Shown here: one piece after another, positions 25,950 through 35,649 of the stretch
Layout: the number at the start of each line of letters is the position of its first letter
Numbering within the stretch: position 1 is the first letter of the stretch
NCBI GenBank assembly: GCA_016191165.1
Contig: JACPPF010000034.1
Span: forward strand, 1-64,000
DNA length: 64,000 nt
Direction of reading: 5' to 3'
Source: Planctomycetota bacterium
Lineage (GTDB): Bacteria; Planctomycetota; Planctomycetia; Gemmatales; Gemmataceae
Notes under the pieces: generated by a model
The model's input: the letters and a program-made list of their open reading frames with translations, nothing else
Databases searched by the model: none
Told to the model about the DNA's origin: nothing
Position numbers and translations under genes: made by a program

Positions 25950-28900
25950 TTACCGCCCCGGGATCGGCGGGATTTCCCCCAGGAAGATGCGTTCCTCTTC
26001 TTCGACCATGATTACTCGTGCCGTCACCAGGTAGATCAGCGTCGAACCGTCGCGCGACCAGCCGACGTTGCGGAACAATCGGCTCAGGTATGGAATCTTG
26101 CTCAGGATCGGCGGGCCGTACTCGGTGCGTTCCTCCGCGAGGAACTTGAATCCGCCCAGGAGCACCGTACCGCCGTCGGGAATGTTGACCGTGGTATTGG
26201 CGACCAGGAGGTTGGCCTGCGTCGGTTGTATGGTGACCGTCAACGGCTGGTTGGGCAGAACCGGCTGTGGCAGGTTGCCGTCGAAGAAGCCCGGAGAAAA
26301 GCCAGGTACGGCGATCACCTGCGCCCCGGCCGGGTCCTGGATGCCGCCCGCCAGTTGCGGCGTGATGTTCAGGCGGATGAAGCGCCGATCCGGCGACACG
26401 ATCGGCTGGACGGTCATGAACAGACCGAAGGGCATCTGGTTCGGGATCGGCATCATGATGTAGTTGCCGTTGGGCAGGGGCACCGGCGTCACGCCGCTGA
26501 CCGTGGGCCGGAACATCAGGCCGCCGATGTTCGCTTGCTGCCCGTTGAACACGGTCAACTTCGGCGCCTGCATGATGTGCGCCCGGCGATCGCCCTGTAC
26601 GGCTTCCAGGAACATGAAAACCTGAATGTCGCTCAAGAACGCCAGACCCAGGGACAGGCCCGCTTCCGGCTGATAGCCGCCGAACTGTGGCGTCGTGAAG
26701 TTGAACGTGCTGTTGCGGATCGGGATGCCGAGGTCGGGGGTCAGCGTGCCCGCGGGCGTCAGGCCCGAGATGAGTCCGCCCAGGCCGGCGCCCGTCCGGT
26801 TCAGGAACGGGGAGCCAATGAACGTGCCGGCCAGGAGATTGGGTTCCTTACTGGACGTCGGCGTGCGAATGTTCATATCGAAATCAACGCCGATGCGCTC
26901 GAAGAACGTCTCCGACACCAGCACCGCACGCAGTTCCACCGAGATTTGCAGGTCTTGCAAACGTCGCAACGTCGCCAGCAGTTGTTGAATCTCTTCCTGT
27001 ACTTCTTGCGGCTGGCTGATGACCATGGCCATGCCCATCGGGAAATACTGGATGTTCCCGGTGCCGCCCATGTCTTCCCAGGTGTGTTTGCGAATGGTGT
27101 TGACGATGAGGTTCTTGAGGATGTCGGCCATGGCTTCCTTGCTCTTGGCCTTGGTCCCCGGTCCGGGGAGTCCGCCCAGGCCTTGCGAGCCGCCCTGCCC
27201 GGGATACTGACTGTTCTCATGCGAGCTGACCGGCTGGCCGTTGCTGAACGTGAACGGGGGCTGCGTGTAGTTCCCCATGCCGCCGCCGTACATCGGGCTC
27301 GGCATCATCGAGCGCTCGATCGCTTTGTACATGTTCGCGACCTCGGGCATCGGGTGATCTTCCACGGCAATGATCAAGTCGCCGATCGGGTAGGTGATGC
27401 GCACCTGCCGGCCGACGGTCCGGTTGGGCGTCGTGATCATCAACACCTGGTTCTCGATCGTGTAGCTCAGCTTGAGCCGATTGAGCAGAAGGTTGAGTGC
27501 CGACTTCATGTCGATATTGTCCACGGAGATCGACAGCGGCGACTGCATGGAAATCTTCGCCTCGTCCAGGGCCGCGTAGTCGGGCACGACTTGCACGCCG
27601 CTCAGCACGGTCAGGTCCTTGATGGCCTGATCGAGCGGGACGTTATTGAAGTTGAGGCTGATCGGCTGCTTGAGGCGATACTCGATGGCGCGTTCCTTGG
27701 GATCGCGCAGGGGATGCGTGATGGAGCCATCGCCCTTGATGCGTCGGTTGGTGTAACCCTCTTTGAATTCGATCGGGTTGTCCGGGGTAAGGTTGGGGCC
27801 CAGGCGCGGATTGAGCTGATCCAGCTGCATTTCCGCGTTCGCGAACATGTCGCGGTCATGGGCCTCCTGCCGAATCCGCGTGCGGATGATCGTGTGCGCC
27901 GCCAGCGCCGCCGGGTTGTCCGGCGCGATCTCGCGCACCTTGCGGACCGCGGCCTCGGCTTCCTTGAGCTTGTTTTGCTTCATCAGCTCGTTGATGTTTT
28001 TCATGCGCTCCATGATGTCTTTTTGTTGCTCGCTGATCTTGCGATTGCGGTCGTTCTCGTCGTGGTACATCACGAACCGTCCGGGTTCCTGGAGTGATTT
28101 CAACTTGTCGTCGGCGAGAAACGTCTGATACTGCTGAATGCGACCCTCGGGCAGGCGGCGCAGTTCGTTGCTCTTGCGCGGCTCCATGCCGGCGAGGGCG
28201 ACTTGTTCCAGGTAGTTCTTGAGCGTGGCAATCGCTTGCTCCTTTTGCTCGGCGTCCTTGCCCTTGAACTGCTCGGCCGCGGTGCGCAGGGCGTCCTGGC
28301 CGCGCTGGCGCAGGGCCTGAAACTGGACGATCTCGCGGGCCTGCACGCGATCGATCAGGTCGTCGCGCTCGGGATTGAACGGCGTGCCGGGGTCCTTTTT
28401 GGGATTGATCGGCGTCCCCTTCAGGAACTGGCTGCCGGCGGTTTGCAGGACCTCTTGCGGCTGCATTTCGCGGGTGGAGACGATGTCGCGCATGCGCGCC
28501 TGGTATTCGGGGGGCAGCTTGAGCGAATCGATTGTCTTGAACACGAACAACGCCCGGGCGTAGTCTTTGCGCAGGAAGGCCTCGAGGCCGGCGTCAAAGG
28601 TGCGCTTCGATTCCAGAACTTGCTGATTGTATTCCTCCGCGCTGATCGAGCGGATCAGCGCCAGCGCCTCGGCCTGGATGGCGGGGACGGTGTTGTAGAG
28701 TTCCTCGGCCATGCGGCGCGCCTGCGGAGTATTACCATGCTGCAATTCAAGTTGAGCCGCCTGGAGCTTCTGGCGCGCCAGCGGCGGGACGTTGGTTTTG
28801 GCCTGCTGTGGAGCGACGCCCCCCGGTGTTGGCAGCGATCGGCCGCCGGAGGCGACTTGCTGGACGTAATGAGCGGTCTGGTCAATGCGGCCCGCATCCA

Positions 28901-30704
28901 GCTCAAAGGCTTGCGCCAAACGGCGCGCGGCGAGAATCTCGCCCTGCGATTTTTCCAGCCGCTGAGCGTCTTGAACCAGCGCGGCGACGGTGACCGCCTG
29001 TTGCAGGTGCGTCAGGATTTGCTTGTCACACCGGGCGTAGAGACGAGACAAGACCGCGTCGGGAGAATCCTCATCCGCGGAGAAGGTCGCTCGGAGGGCG
29101 CGGGCGTCAAGTGCCTTTTGACGTGCTTCGAGCAACATGCCCTGGCGTTCCAGTTCGCCTGCCTCGCGAATCATCACGATCGCCCGGTTGCGGTTCGCCA
29201 TCTGAGCGCCGCCCGGAAGCGGCGGCAGTTCGCCTTTGCCTTTCGGCTCCACTTTCACAAGGTCTTTCTTTTCACCCGGGCGCGGCAACCCTTTCGCCTG
29301 GCGCGTGCGGTGGATGTCCGCCAACAAGGCGTCGGGCCGCTCGCCAAAATCGAACACGCCATAGGGACCGTGTAAGCGCTTGGCGGTATACGCCTTCTTC
29401 TCGGCTTCGTCGTAGCTGCCCTGGGTGAACAGCTTGCGGGCATCGACCATCAGCTTGACCGATTCGTCTCGTTCGTGGGCCACGCGGACGCGCTGAATGT
29501 CGCGGCGCAGCTTGTCGGGATTGTCCTCGAAAAGCCCCCAGCGGCCGTTGAGCGATTGGGCCTGGGTACAGGCTTTTTCGGCGTCGTCGTATTTCTTTTT
29601 CTGCAAGTACGCCCGGCCCAGTTTGAGATGGACTCGTGGGTCCTTACTGTCATTGGACTGCGGGGCCTGGGCTTGCTGCTTGGGCGCGGGGTCGGCGGGC
29701 TTGACGGCCGGCCCGCCGGTGCGGCCTTCGATTTGGGCGAGCAGGGCATCCGGGTTTGGCTCGTTGGGGCTAAAAGTGACGTTGAGCTCCTTGACCTTGC
29801 CGGCGAGGAATTTTGCCTTGGTGATATCCCCGGCCTGGTAGAAAACGTAGGCGTCCTTGATGGCCTGGCGGGCGATCATCTCATCCGCCTTGCTGGGCGC
29901 GGGGCCTTTGACCTCTTTCTTGGGCGGCGCCGCGCTGTTTGCGGCGAAGGGCCAAAACGGCAGCAGTTTCGACATCGAACTCGATTCCGCAGTGACCGGC
30001 GGCGCCTTCTTGGCCGGCGCCGGGGGTGGTTGTTGTTTGGCCTTGGCGGCCTGGATGTCGCGGCGCAGTTTCGCGGGTGAATCGTTCCACGGTTGCAGCC
30101 AGGTTGGAATCATCGAGCTGGCCTTGTCGGCCTGGAGGGCGTAGGCCTCGGCCGCGGGGAGATCGCCCTTTTGCAGCGCCGCCCGGCCCGAGGCCAGCAG
30201 CGTTTTCGCGTCGGCCTTGCCCGGCGCTGGCTTGGTTGTCTGGCTGGATTTCGTCTGGAAGCGTCGATTCAGATCGGTCAACATTTGCCGTTCCGTGCTG
30301 TTCAGGTACTGATTGGCGTTCAGCGACTTGAGCAGGATGCTGACGTCCTGCACGCGGTTTTGCTGGAGTGCGTCGTTGGCGAGGCGGAGTTGAGCGCCGC
30401 CGTCCTGACGTTGCTTCAGGGCGATGGCGTTCTGGTTGCCGATCTTCGCCAGGTCGTCCTGCTCGTCGCGGGAAAGCCCCGATTTTCCCTTCTGGGCGTG
30501 TGCGAAGAAGCGAGCGGCTTCCTCGTAATCCTGGTTCTTGTGCCGGCTGATCGCCAGGTTGAGCGCCTCGCGGGCTCGAGCCGGGCTGACGGGCTCGTCC
30601 TGCGCGGCTGCATTGAGTGCGGAGAGGACGACCATGCCCAGCACCGCTGCCAGGCGGGCGCCGTGTTGAGCAAAACCAAAAGTTCTGAGTTTGATCGCAG
30701 CCAC
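25950..30704 (-). CDS. Very large secretin (type II/III secretion, GspD/PilQ-like) with TPR-rich N-terminus
   Basis: A 1584-aa outer-membrane channel protein, over twice the usual secretin length. The GTG at 30704 follows AGGAGG by 6 bp and leads into a signal peptide (AAVLGMVVLSALNAAAQ). Residues about 20-700 are Ala/Lys-rich helical repeats resembling TPRs (LNLAISRHKNQDYEEAARFF, LKLGRAYLQKKKYDDAEKAC). Secretin N-domains follow (ISLNFNNVPLDQAIKDLTVL, then PIGDLIIAVEDHP). The C-terminal secretin barrel has ELRAVLVSETFFERIGVDFD, APKLTVFNGQQA and the signature VNIPDGGTVLLGG. No inner-membrane or ATPase partners lie in this window, which is usual for planctomycetes. Confidence 0.9.
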   Translation of the reverse strand: MAAIKLRTFGFAQHGARLAAVLGMVVLSALNAAAQDEPVSPARAREALNLAISRHKNQDYEEAARFFAHAQKGKSGLSRDEQDDLAKIGNQNAIALKQRQDGGAQLRLANDALQQNRVQDVSILLKSLNANQYLNSTERQMLTDLNRRFQTKSSQTTKPAPGKADAKTLLASGRAALQKGDLPAAEAYALQADKASSMIPTWLQPWNDSPAKLRRDIQAAKAKQQPPPAPAKKAPPVTAESSSMSKLLPFWPFAANSAAPPKKEVKGPAPSKADEMIARQAIKDAYVFYQAGDITKAKFLAGKVKELNVTFSPNEPNPDALLAQIEGRTGGPAVKPADPAPKQQAQAPQSNDSKDPRVHLKLGRAYLQKKKYDDAEKACTQAQSLNGRWGLFEDNPDKLRRDIQRVRVAHERDESVKLMVDARKLFTQGSYDEAEKKAYTAKRLHGPYGVFDFGERPDALLADIHRTRQAKGLPRPGEKKDLVKVEPKGKGELPPLPGGAQMANRNRAIVMIREAGELERQGMLLEARQKALDARALRATFSADEDSPDAVLSRLYARCDKQILTHLQQAVTVAALVQDAQRLEKSQGEILAARRLAQAFELDAGRIDQTAHYVQQVASGGRSLPTPGGVAPQQAKTNVPPLARQKLQAAQLELQHGNTPQARRMAEELYNTVPAIQAEALALIRSISAEEYNQQVLESKRTFDAGLEAFLRKDYARALFVFKTIDSLKLPPEYQARMRDIVSTREMQPQEVLQTAGSQFLKGTPINPKKDPGTPFNPERDDLIDRVQAREIVQFQALRQRGQDALRTAAEQFKGKDAEQKEQAIATLKNYLEQVALAGMEPRKSNELRRLPEGRIQQYQTFLADDKLKSLQEPGRFVMYHDENDRNRKISEQQKDIMERMKNINELMKQNKLKEAEAAVRKVREIAPDNPAALAAHTIIRTRIRQEAHDRDMFANAEMQLDQLNPRLGPNLTPDNPIEFKEGYTNRRIKGDGSITHPLRDPKERAIEYRLKQPISLNFNNVPLDQAIKDLTVLSGVQVVPDYAALDEAKISMQSPLSISVDNIDMKSALNLLLNRLKLSYTIENQVLMITTPNRTVGRQVRITYPIGDLIIAVEDHPMPEVANMYKAIERSMMPSPMYGGGMGNYTQPPFTFSNGQPVSSHENSQYPGQGGSQGLGGLPGPGTKAKSKEAMADILKNLIVNTIRKHTWEDMGGTGNIQYFPMGMAMVISQPQEVQEEIQQLLATLRRLQDLQISVELRAVLVSETFFERIGVDFDMNIRTPTSSKEPNLLAGTFIGSPFLNRTGAGLGGLISGLTPAGTLTPDLGIPIRNSTFNFTTPQFGGYQPEAGLSLGLAFLSDIQVFMFLEAVQGDRRAHIMQAPKLTVFNGQQANIGGLMFRPTVSGVTPVPLPNGNYIMMPIPNQMPFGLFMTVQPIVSPDRRFIRLNITPQLAGGIQDPAGAQVIAVPGFSPGFFDGNLPQPVLPNQPLTVTIQPTQANLLVANTTVNIPDGGTVLLGGFKFLAEERTEYGPPILSKIPYLSRLFRNVGWSRDGSTLIYLVTARVIMVEEEERIFLGEIPPIPGR

Positions 30705-31002
30705 CCCGGGCCTCCTTTTCCGACGGATCCAACTGTTTCCGCGAAACCGCCGCGCGCCAATCGCTGCGAGCGTCATCCCCGAGACGCTCGGGCCGACACG
30801 CGGTCAACCTGAAAGAAAATCATTTTCGCTCAAGTTTGGCTAGGAATTCGGGCGGACCATAGCGAGGAGGTGGAAATAGGTCAAGAGCGGATTTTCCGTG
30901 GCCGACCCTGAGACCCTGAGCGCCAAAGCCGCACGGCGCCATGGGCTGGCGCTCGGTCTCGACCATGAAAGGGGGAGGACGTGGTAAGGCCGGGGATTGG
31001 GA
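30705..31002. other. Leader of the secretin gene; no gene seen
   Basis: The gap of about 300 bp between the TPR-like gene and the secretin start shows no credible ORF. It ends with AGGAGG of the secretin gene. No promoter pair with good spacing was found by eye. Confidence 0.4.
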
Positions 31003-31734
31003 TCAGCGCGGGGCGCTGAGATCGGCGATGCGTTTCTGGGCTTCCTGATTGCGGCGTTGATCGGTTTCGTTGTTGATGACCTCGCGATACATCTCAATCG
31101 CCTTGGTGCGATTGTGCAAGTTGCGATCGTAAATGCGGGCCGCCCGGATGCGGGCCTCGTGAGAGGTCTTGCGATTCCATTGATAGCAGCGATGATAATA
31201 CTCCACCGCCCGGTAATACTGGCGGTAGGCCTTGCTCTCGAAAATGTCCCCCAGCATGAATGCCACATCGGAAATCTTGTCGCTGGTGGGGTATTTCGTC
31301 AGGATTTCCTGAAACACCAGCTCGGCCCGGCGCTGATTGTCGATGTAATCCGTGCCAAAGCCCTTGTCCTTGAATTGCATGGCCCACATGAAGAGCTTGT
31401 TGGCCTCGCGGATGTTCTGATTGCCGTTCAGGTTCGGCGGCGGCACGTCGAGGTCCAGAATGAACGCGTGTTTGGGAATCCGGTGGAAGTGAATGAGCTC
31501 TTCCCTCGCCCAGCGCTCGCGTTCCTTGTCCTGGACCTGGTGGTAATGGACGTATAGTTTTTCAAGCGATCTGCGGTATTCCTTGCGCGCCTTGATGAGC
31601 CTTTGGACGAGCTCAAGGTCGCCGGACGGCTTGGGAGCGCCGCCGCCGCCGGGCTGAGTTCGCGCGCGCTCGGCCACTCCTCCCACCGCGACGGCGAGAG
31701 CCACGAGCAACGGCGTCAACCAGCGTCGGGACAC
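31003..31734 (-). CDS. Secreted tetratricopeptide-like protein
   Basis: A 243-aa protein from the GTG at 31734, preceded by AGGAG. The N-terminus is a signal peptide (SRRWLTPLLVALAVAVGGVAERA). The rest is helical with TPR-like pairs in the second half: AELVFQEILTKYPTSDKISDVAF, AVEYYHRCYQWNRKTSHEAR and AIEMYREVINNETDQRRNQEA. This is the pattern of outer-membrane assembly or tol-associated repeat proteins. It lies upstream of the secretin gene on the same strand, so a shared envelope role is plausible but not shown. Confidence 0.75.
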   Translation of the reverse strand: MSRRWLTPLLVALAVAVGGVAERARTQPGGGGAPKPSGDLELVQRLIKARKEYRRSLEKLYVHYHQVQDKERERWAREELIHFHRIPKHAFILDLDVPPPNLNGNQNIREANKLFMWAMQFKDKGFGTDYIDNQRRAELVFQEILTKYPTSDKISDVAFMLGDIFESKAYRQYYRAVEYYHRCYQWNRKTSHEARIRAARIYDRNLHNRTKAIEMYREVINNETDQRRNQEAQKRIADLSAPR

Positions 31735-31814
31735 GTAAGGTCTCCTGGGCGTGGGAATCCAAAGGTACGTCAGCCTACCACACCCTCGCCACGGGCGCAT
31801 GTTACAAACCCAAC

Positions 31815-31880
31815 CAGCCCCACGCGCCAGCGTGGGGAGGAAGCTTCAAGGGCCCCCACCACGCTGGCGAGTGGGGCTGG
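31815..31880. repeat. Palindromic repeat family D, copy 1
   Basis: ACCAGCCCCACGCG with CGTGGGG, then an inverted CCACGCTGGCG and GTGGGGCTGG. It lies between the PIN-TRAM stop and the start of the TPR-like gene. A second copy with the same outer arms is at 52569-52636. Confidence 0.7.
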
Positions 31881-31895
31881 TCTGCCAAGGCGTTG

Positions 31896-33044
31896 CTACC
31901 GGCTCGCTGGCAGGGCGGCGTGTTCCCCGGTGCCGCCGATGCGGCCGAACACCATGCGGCCGGCGGGGGTTTGCAGAACGCTGGTCACGGTAATGGCCAC
32001 GTCCTGCCCGATGGCGCTGCGTCCCTGTTCGACGACGACCATCGTCCCATCATCGAGATAGCCGACACCCTGACCGATCTGATCGCCTTGCTTGACGATC
32101 TTGACGTTCAGCAATTCCCCCGGCAGCGCCACCAGCTTGAGGGCATTGGACAATTCGTTCAAGTTGATGACATCGACGCCTTGCAACTGGCAAATTTTGT
32201 TCAGATTGAAGTCATTGGTCACGACGCGGGCGCTCAGTGCGTTGGCCAGCACCACCAGGCGCTCGTCCACCTTCTGCACGTCGCGCAGCTCGGGCAGGTT
32301 GCCCTCGTGCATTTGCAGCTCAACCTTGGGGTTGGTCTGCATGCGCTTGAGCACATCCAGACCGCGCCGGCCGCGGTTGCGGCGAATCTTGTCGGAGCTA
32401 TCCGCGATTCCTTGTAATTCCTGCAACACGAAGCGCGGGACGATCAGCTTCGTGTCGATGATTCCCGTATCACAGATATCGGCAATTCGTCCGTCAATAA
32501 TTACACTGGTGTCCAAAACCAGGGGTTTTGCGCCTTTGAGCTGTTTGGAGAATTCGACGTAGGGGATGATGAACCGGAAGTCGTCCTTGGTCCTCAACAA
32601 CATGGAAATGGCCACGTAGCAACCCAGCACGGTGATGAGCAGCTGGATCGTTTTTTCGATGCGGGTGCCGCGGTCGCCCAGATCGCGGATTCCGCTCAGG
32701 TATTCGTGCACGACCGGTTGCACCGCCAGCCAGAACAGCCAGCTGATGGCCAGGCCGCCCAGCAGCCCGAAGCTCACGGCCGACAGGGTCGAAATATCCT
32801 TGGTGCGCGTGGCCGAATCGAGCGAGAGCACCCCAATCGACAAAAGCCCCACGACCACAATGAAAAAGGCGATAACCAGAATCACGGCGGCCACGCCCAC
32901 GGAGTATTGAAGCCTCTCATCGAATTGCACGGCGAAAATCAAGGCGTCGGTGGCAATGCCGGCGATCAAAACAAGCAGCAGGAGACGCACGAGCCAAATG
33001 ACAGTGTTTGGTCCGCCGAATAATTCGCTGAGTTTGGTAAACAA
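31896..33044 (-). CDS. PIN-TRAM domain membrane protein (YacL-like)
   Basis: A 382-aa protein. TTG at 33044, preceded by GAGG, is the best start; the frame runs further upstream without a good site. Four membrane helices cover about residues 10-165 (VIWLVRLLLLVLIAGI, YSVGVAAVILVIAFFIVVV and two more). A PIN nuclease domain follows, opening with PLVLDTSVIIDGRIADI, which holds the metal-binding aspartates, and ending near RVVTNDFNLNKICQLQGVDVINLNEL. The TRAM domain comes last (VKIVKQGDQIGQGVGYLDDGTMVVVEQG). This is the YacL architecture known from Gram-positive bacteria and planctomycetes. RNA is the probable substrate. Confidence 0.9.
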   Translation of the reverse strand: MFTKLSELFGGPNTVIWLVRLLLLVLIAGIATDALIFAVQFDERLQYSVGVAAVILVIAFFIVVVGLLSIGVLSLDSATRTKDISTLSAVSFGLLGGLAISWLFWLAVQPVVHEYLSGIRDLGDRGTRIEKTIQLLITVLGCYVAISMLLRTKDDFRFIIPYVEFSKQLKGAKPLVLDTSVIIDGRIADICDTGIIDTKLIVPRFVLQELQGIADSSDKIRRNRGRRGLDVLKRMQTNPKVELQMHEGNLPELRDVQKVDERLVVLANALSARVVTNDFNLNKICQLQGVDVINLNELSNALKLVALPGELLNVKIVKQGDQIGQGVGYLDDGTMVVVEQGRSAIGQDVAITVTSVLQTPAGRMVFGRIGGTGEHAALPASR

Positions 33045-33322
33045 GGCAACCTCGGTTTGAGGAATGAAACCCGGAGCCTGTTTGAAGAACGGACCGCCGG
33101 TATTATTTTCGCGACGCCAAGAAAAGACGAAACGCTCCCTTCTTGCCCAACTTGCTACCGCGGACGCGCGGCCCGGTTGGAACAGGCGGGGAGCCCTGCC
33201 GGGTGCGGATTGCCCGCTCGGGGGGTGGGACTCGGCTTCGGCGGCAACTGCTGGAACAGGGGACATGGGGGGGGGTGTTCGATCCGGCCCATGTGGCGCG
33301 TTCGGCAGCCGCCTTAATGATT
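33045..33322. other. Gap between dNTPase and PIN-TRAM genes
   Basis: No gene seen. The last third contains two G-runs (GGGGGGTGGG and GGGGGGGGGT near 33216 and 33267) on the plus strand, C-runs in the transcript of the minus-strand genes. No clear hairpin or promoter was recognised. Confidence 0.4.
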
Positions 33323-34492
33323 CTACACAAACGATGCGGGCTGGAACAGCCGCAGGTATTCATCCTGGGCAAAACGGTCGGTCATCCCGGCCAAATAATC
33401 GCAGACGGTCAGTTCCAGGCCAACCGCCTCGGCCCGCCTGCGATACCGCGTGGGCAAGGAATTTGGGCGTGAGCGAAACTCTTCAAACATCTCCCTGAGA
33501 ATGCGTTGCCCCTTGTGTGCCATGCGCATCACTCGATAGTGTCGATAAACACGTTCGTGCAGAAAAACCTCAAGGCCCGTTTTCAGGCGTTTGACCTCCG
33601 CGCCCGGCGTAACCAGCAAGCGCGGACATCGCCGCACGTCCTCGACGGCGCGAATTTTCTCCGCGTGAAGATTCCGGGAAGTGGTTTCGAGTAAGTCCAC
33701 GACCTGCCAGTCGATGAGTTTGCGAACCACCGTTGGCTGGAGTTGTTCCGCCTTCAACCGCGGATGCTCGGTCCGGGCCTGTTCCAGGGCGCCTTGCCAG
33801 AACGGCTCGTTGGCTAGGTCGTCCAGCGTGATCAGTCCCACACTCAGGGCATCATCGACATCATGGCAATCGTAGGCCAGGCTGTCGGACGCATCGACAA
33901 CCTGGGCCTCCAGCAAGGGCTGGCCGACATCGAGGTAGGGCTTGACCTCCGGCGCCTCGGGCCGCTTGCTGTGCATCGCCTGGGATTCGAGCACTTCCCA
34001 GGACAGGTTTAGGCCCGGAAAATCGGGATAGCGATATTCGAGGAACTCCACCAGCCTCAAACCGTGGCGATTGTGTTCGTAGCCGCCGTGGGCGCGCATG
34101 GCTTCGTCGAGCGCGGTTTCGCCAGCGTGTCCGAACGGCGGATGGCCGAGGTCGTGCAGCAGGGCAACCGCTTCCGTCAGGTCTTCGTTCAAGCCCAGTC
34201 GGCGTGCGATGGTCCGGGCGATCTGGGCAACCTCCAGGGTGTGCGTCAGGCGCGTGCGGTGGTAGTCCCCGGGTTGATTGACGAGCACCTGCGTCTTGTG
34301 CATGAGCCGGCGAAACGCCGTCGAATGAACAATGCGATCCCGATCCCGCTGATAAAGCGTGCGATACGGATGCGGAACCTCGGCGTGTTTTCGCCCACGA
34401 CTGCCGCCCGTGCGCATGGCGTAAGGGGCCAGGAAATCGTCCTCGCGGGAGAGCCAATCACAGGGTTCAAAGGCAGCGCCGTCAGCGTTCAT
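33323..34492 (-). CDS. dgt: dGTPase-like dNTP triphosphohydrolase
   Basis: A 389-aa HD-domain phosphohydrolase of the deoxyguanosinetriphosphatase family. The metal site is readable: H84 in RTRLTHTLEV, H113-D114 in LLHDLGHPPFGHAGE, and the later D in ASDSLAYDCHDVDDAL. The N-terminal PYRTLYQRDRDRIVHSTAFRRLMHKTQV is diagnostic. It hydrolyses dNTPs to deoxynucleosides and triphosphate, thereby adjusting the dNTP pool. The upstream HIT gene is on the same strand, separated by a long palindrome. Confidence 0.92.
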   Translation of the reverse strand: MNADGAAFEPCDWLSREDDFLAPYAMRTGGSRGRKHAEVPHPYRTLYQRDRDRIVHSTAFRRLMHKTQVLVNQPGDYHRTRLTHTLEVAQIARTIARRLGLNEDLTEAVALLHDLGHPPFGHAGETALDEAMRAHGGYEHNRHGLRLVEFLEYRYPDFPGLNLSWEVLESQAMHSKRPEAPEVKPYLDVGQPLLEAQVVDASDSLAYDCHDVDDALSVGLITLDDLANEPFWQGALEQARTEHPRLKAEQLQPTVVRKLIDWQVVDLLETTSRNLHAEKIRAVEDVRRCPRLLVTPGAEVKRLKTGLEVFLHERVYRHYRVMRMAHKGQRILREMFEEFRSRPNSLPTRYRRRAEAVGLELTVCDYLAGMTDRFAQDEYLRLFQPASFV

Positions 34493-34501
34493 TTTTTTCC
34501 C

Positions 34502-34582
34502 AAGCCGAGGGGTGAGCGCAGCGAACCCCTGGGATCGCGCCCGGGATGATCCCGGGGGTTCGCTGCCCTCACCCCTGGGCTT
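34502..34582. repeat. Long palindrome, repeat family B copy 1
   Basis: The arms GGGGTGAGCGCAGCGAACCCC and GGGGTTCGCTGCCCTCACCCC pair over about 25 bp with three mismatches, with an inner CCCGGGATGATCCCGGG hairpin. The 3' arm runs into the HIT gene and contains its TGA stop (34569-34571). Related copies are at 35552-35579 and 57945-57985. Confidence 0.8.
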
Positions 34583-35069
34583 CCGCCAAACGGGTGGTTA
34601 GCAGCGTGTATAATTCATCCAGCGATTGCACGATGACACGCGTATCGGCGCAGACCGCCATGAAATTGGTGTCCCCGCTCCAGCGCGGCACGACATGCCA
34701 GTGCAGATGACCCGGCAGCCCCGCTCCCGCGGCGCGGCCGAGGTTCATGCCGATATTGAACCCATCCGGCTTCATCATTCCGCGCAAAAGGCCGATCAAT
34801 TTCGCCATGACCTGTTGCATCTCCGTGCTTTCCTCCACGCTGAGGTCGTGTAACTCGGCCTTGTGGGCGTTTGGCGCGATCAGCAGATGCCCGTTGTTGT
34901 AGGGGAAGCGATTCAACACCACGACGCTGTGCGAACCGCGCCAAACGAGCAGGTTCTCGCGATCGTTTTGGTCGGCCAGGCCGCGGCATAGGAAACAGGA
35001 GTCCTTTTCGTCCGTCGGCCTGGCGCCGGCTACATAGGATAGACGCCAGGGGGCCCACAAACGGTCCAT
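34569..35069 (-). CDS. HIT-family nucleotide hydrolase/transferase
   Basis: A 166-aa histidine-triad protein. The triad HxHxH is H121-H123-H125 in HLHWHVVPRW; the upstream CFLC (25-28) is a zinc-type pair often seen in the Ap4A-phosphorylase-like branch, and VVLNRFPYNNGHLLIAP is the conserved nucleotide-binding strand. It probably splits AMP-containing dinucleotides. Its last codons and stop fall inside the palindrome at 34502-34582. Confidence 0.88.
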   Translation of the reverse strand: MDRLWAPWRLSYVAGARPTDEKDSCFLCRGLADQNDRENLLVWRGSHSVVVLNRFPYNNGHLLIAPNAHKAELHDLSVEESTEMQQVMAKLIGLLRGMMKPDGFNIGMNLGRAAGAGLPGHLHWHVVPRWSGDTNFMAVCADTRVIVQSLDELYTLLTTRLAEAQG

Positions 35070-35132
35070 GCGCTGCTCCTCGTTGAGGTCTGCGTGCGAC
35101 CTGCCTGACGTATTCTAGGTCGGTTGAACACG

Positions 35133-35528
35133 ATGCAAAAGATGCGCTGGCTGTTTTCCGTTCGTTTTCATCTGATCGCCGCCCTGGCGCTTTGCATTCT
35201 CGGCGCCGCTGGTTTGTGGTGGGGACTCACCGATCGCCAGCACACCTGGCTACGCTGGCTGGCTTGCTGGATGCTGGCTTGTAACGTGGTCACATTCGTT
35301 TATTACGGTCTGGACAAGTGGCTAGCCATGCGGACCTTCTTCTTCCGTATTCCCGAAGTTACGCTCCACACCCTGGCCGCCGTGGGAGGAAGTCCGGCGG
35401 CGCTGTTGGCGATGTGGATTTTTCGCCACAAAACGATCAAGGCGTCATTCCGCATCCTCTTTTGGGTGATCGTCGGCGCCCAAATCGCTTTGTCGGCCTA
35501 CGTCGCCAAGTTGCTGTGGTGGAACTGA
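35133..35528 (+). CDS. DUF1294 membrane protein
   Basis: A 131-aa protein from the ATG at 35133; a TTG three codons earlier is less likely. It has four short membrane helices. The family landmarks YYGLDKWLAM and IPEVTLHTLAAVGGSPAALLAMWIFRHKT match DUF1294, small inner-membrane proteins of unknown function, sometimes fused to a cold-shock domain. It starts about 60 bp from the divergent HIT gene. Confidence 0.88.
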   Translation: MQKMRWLFSVRFHLIAALALCILGAAGLWWGLTDRQHTWLRWLACWMLACNVVTFVYYGLDKWLAMRTFFFRIPEVTLHTLAAVGGSPAALLAMWIFRHKTIKASFRILFWVIVGAQIALSAYVAKLLWWN

Positions 35529-35551
35529 CTTCATACAATGGATTCTGCACC

Positions 35552-35579
35552 CGGGTTTCGCTGTGCTCATCCCCGGGTA
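35552..35579. repeat. Repeat family B, single copy
   Basis: CCCGGG, then the reverse complement of ATGAGCACAGCGAAA, then CCCCGGG. This is the family B core flanked by CCCGGG on each side, in the gap between the DUF1294 gene and rpmF. Confidence 0.65.
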
Positions 35580-35649
35580 TCCGGAAATCCCTCCAGACCC
35601 CGCAATGAGCGCTGCGTAAAGCGGGGAGTTGAAGAAAGCGACATTCATC

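Noticed and set aside
25842-28097. A 751-aa open frame opposite the secretin gene
   Set aside because: It is a shadow of the GC-rich secretin coding strand; its product is His/Arg-rich and has no start site or domains. The same applies to the long frames opposite other genes, such as 10740-12242 and 20709-22292.
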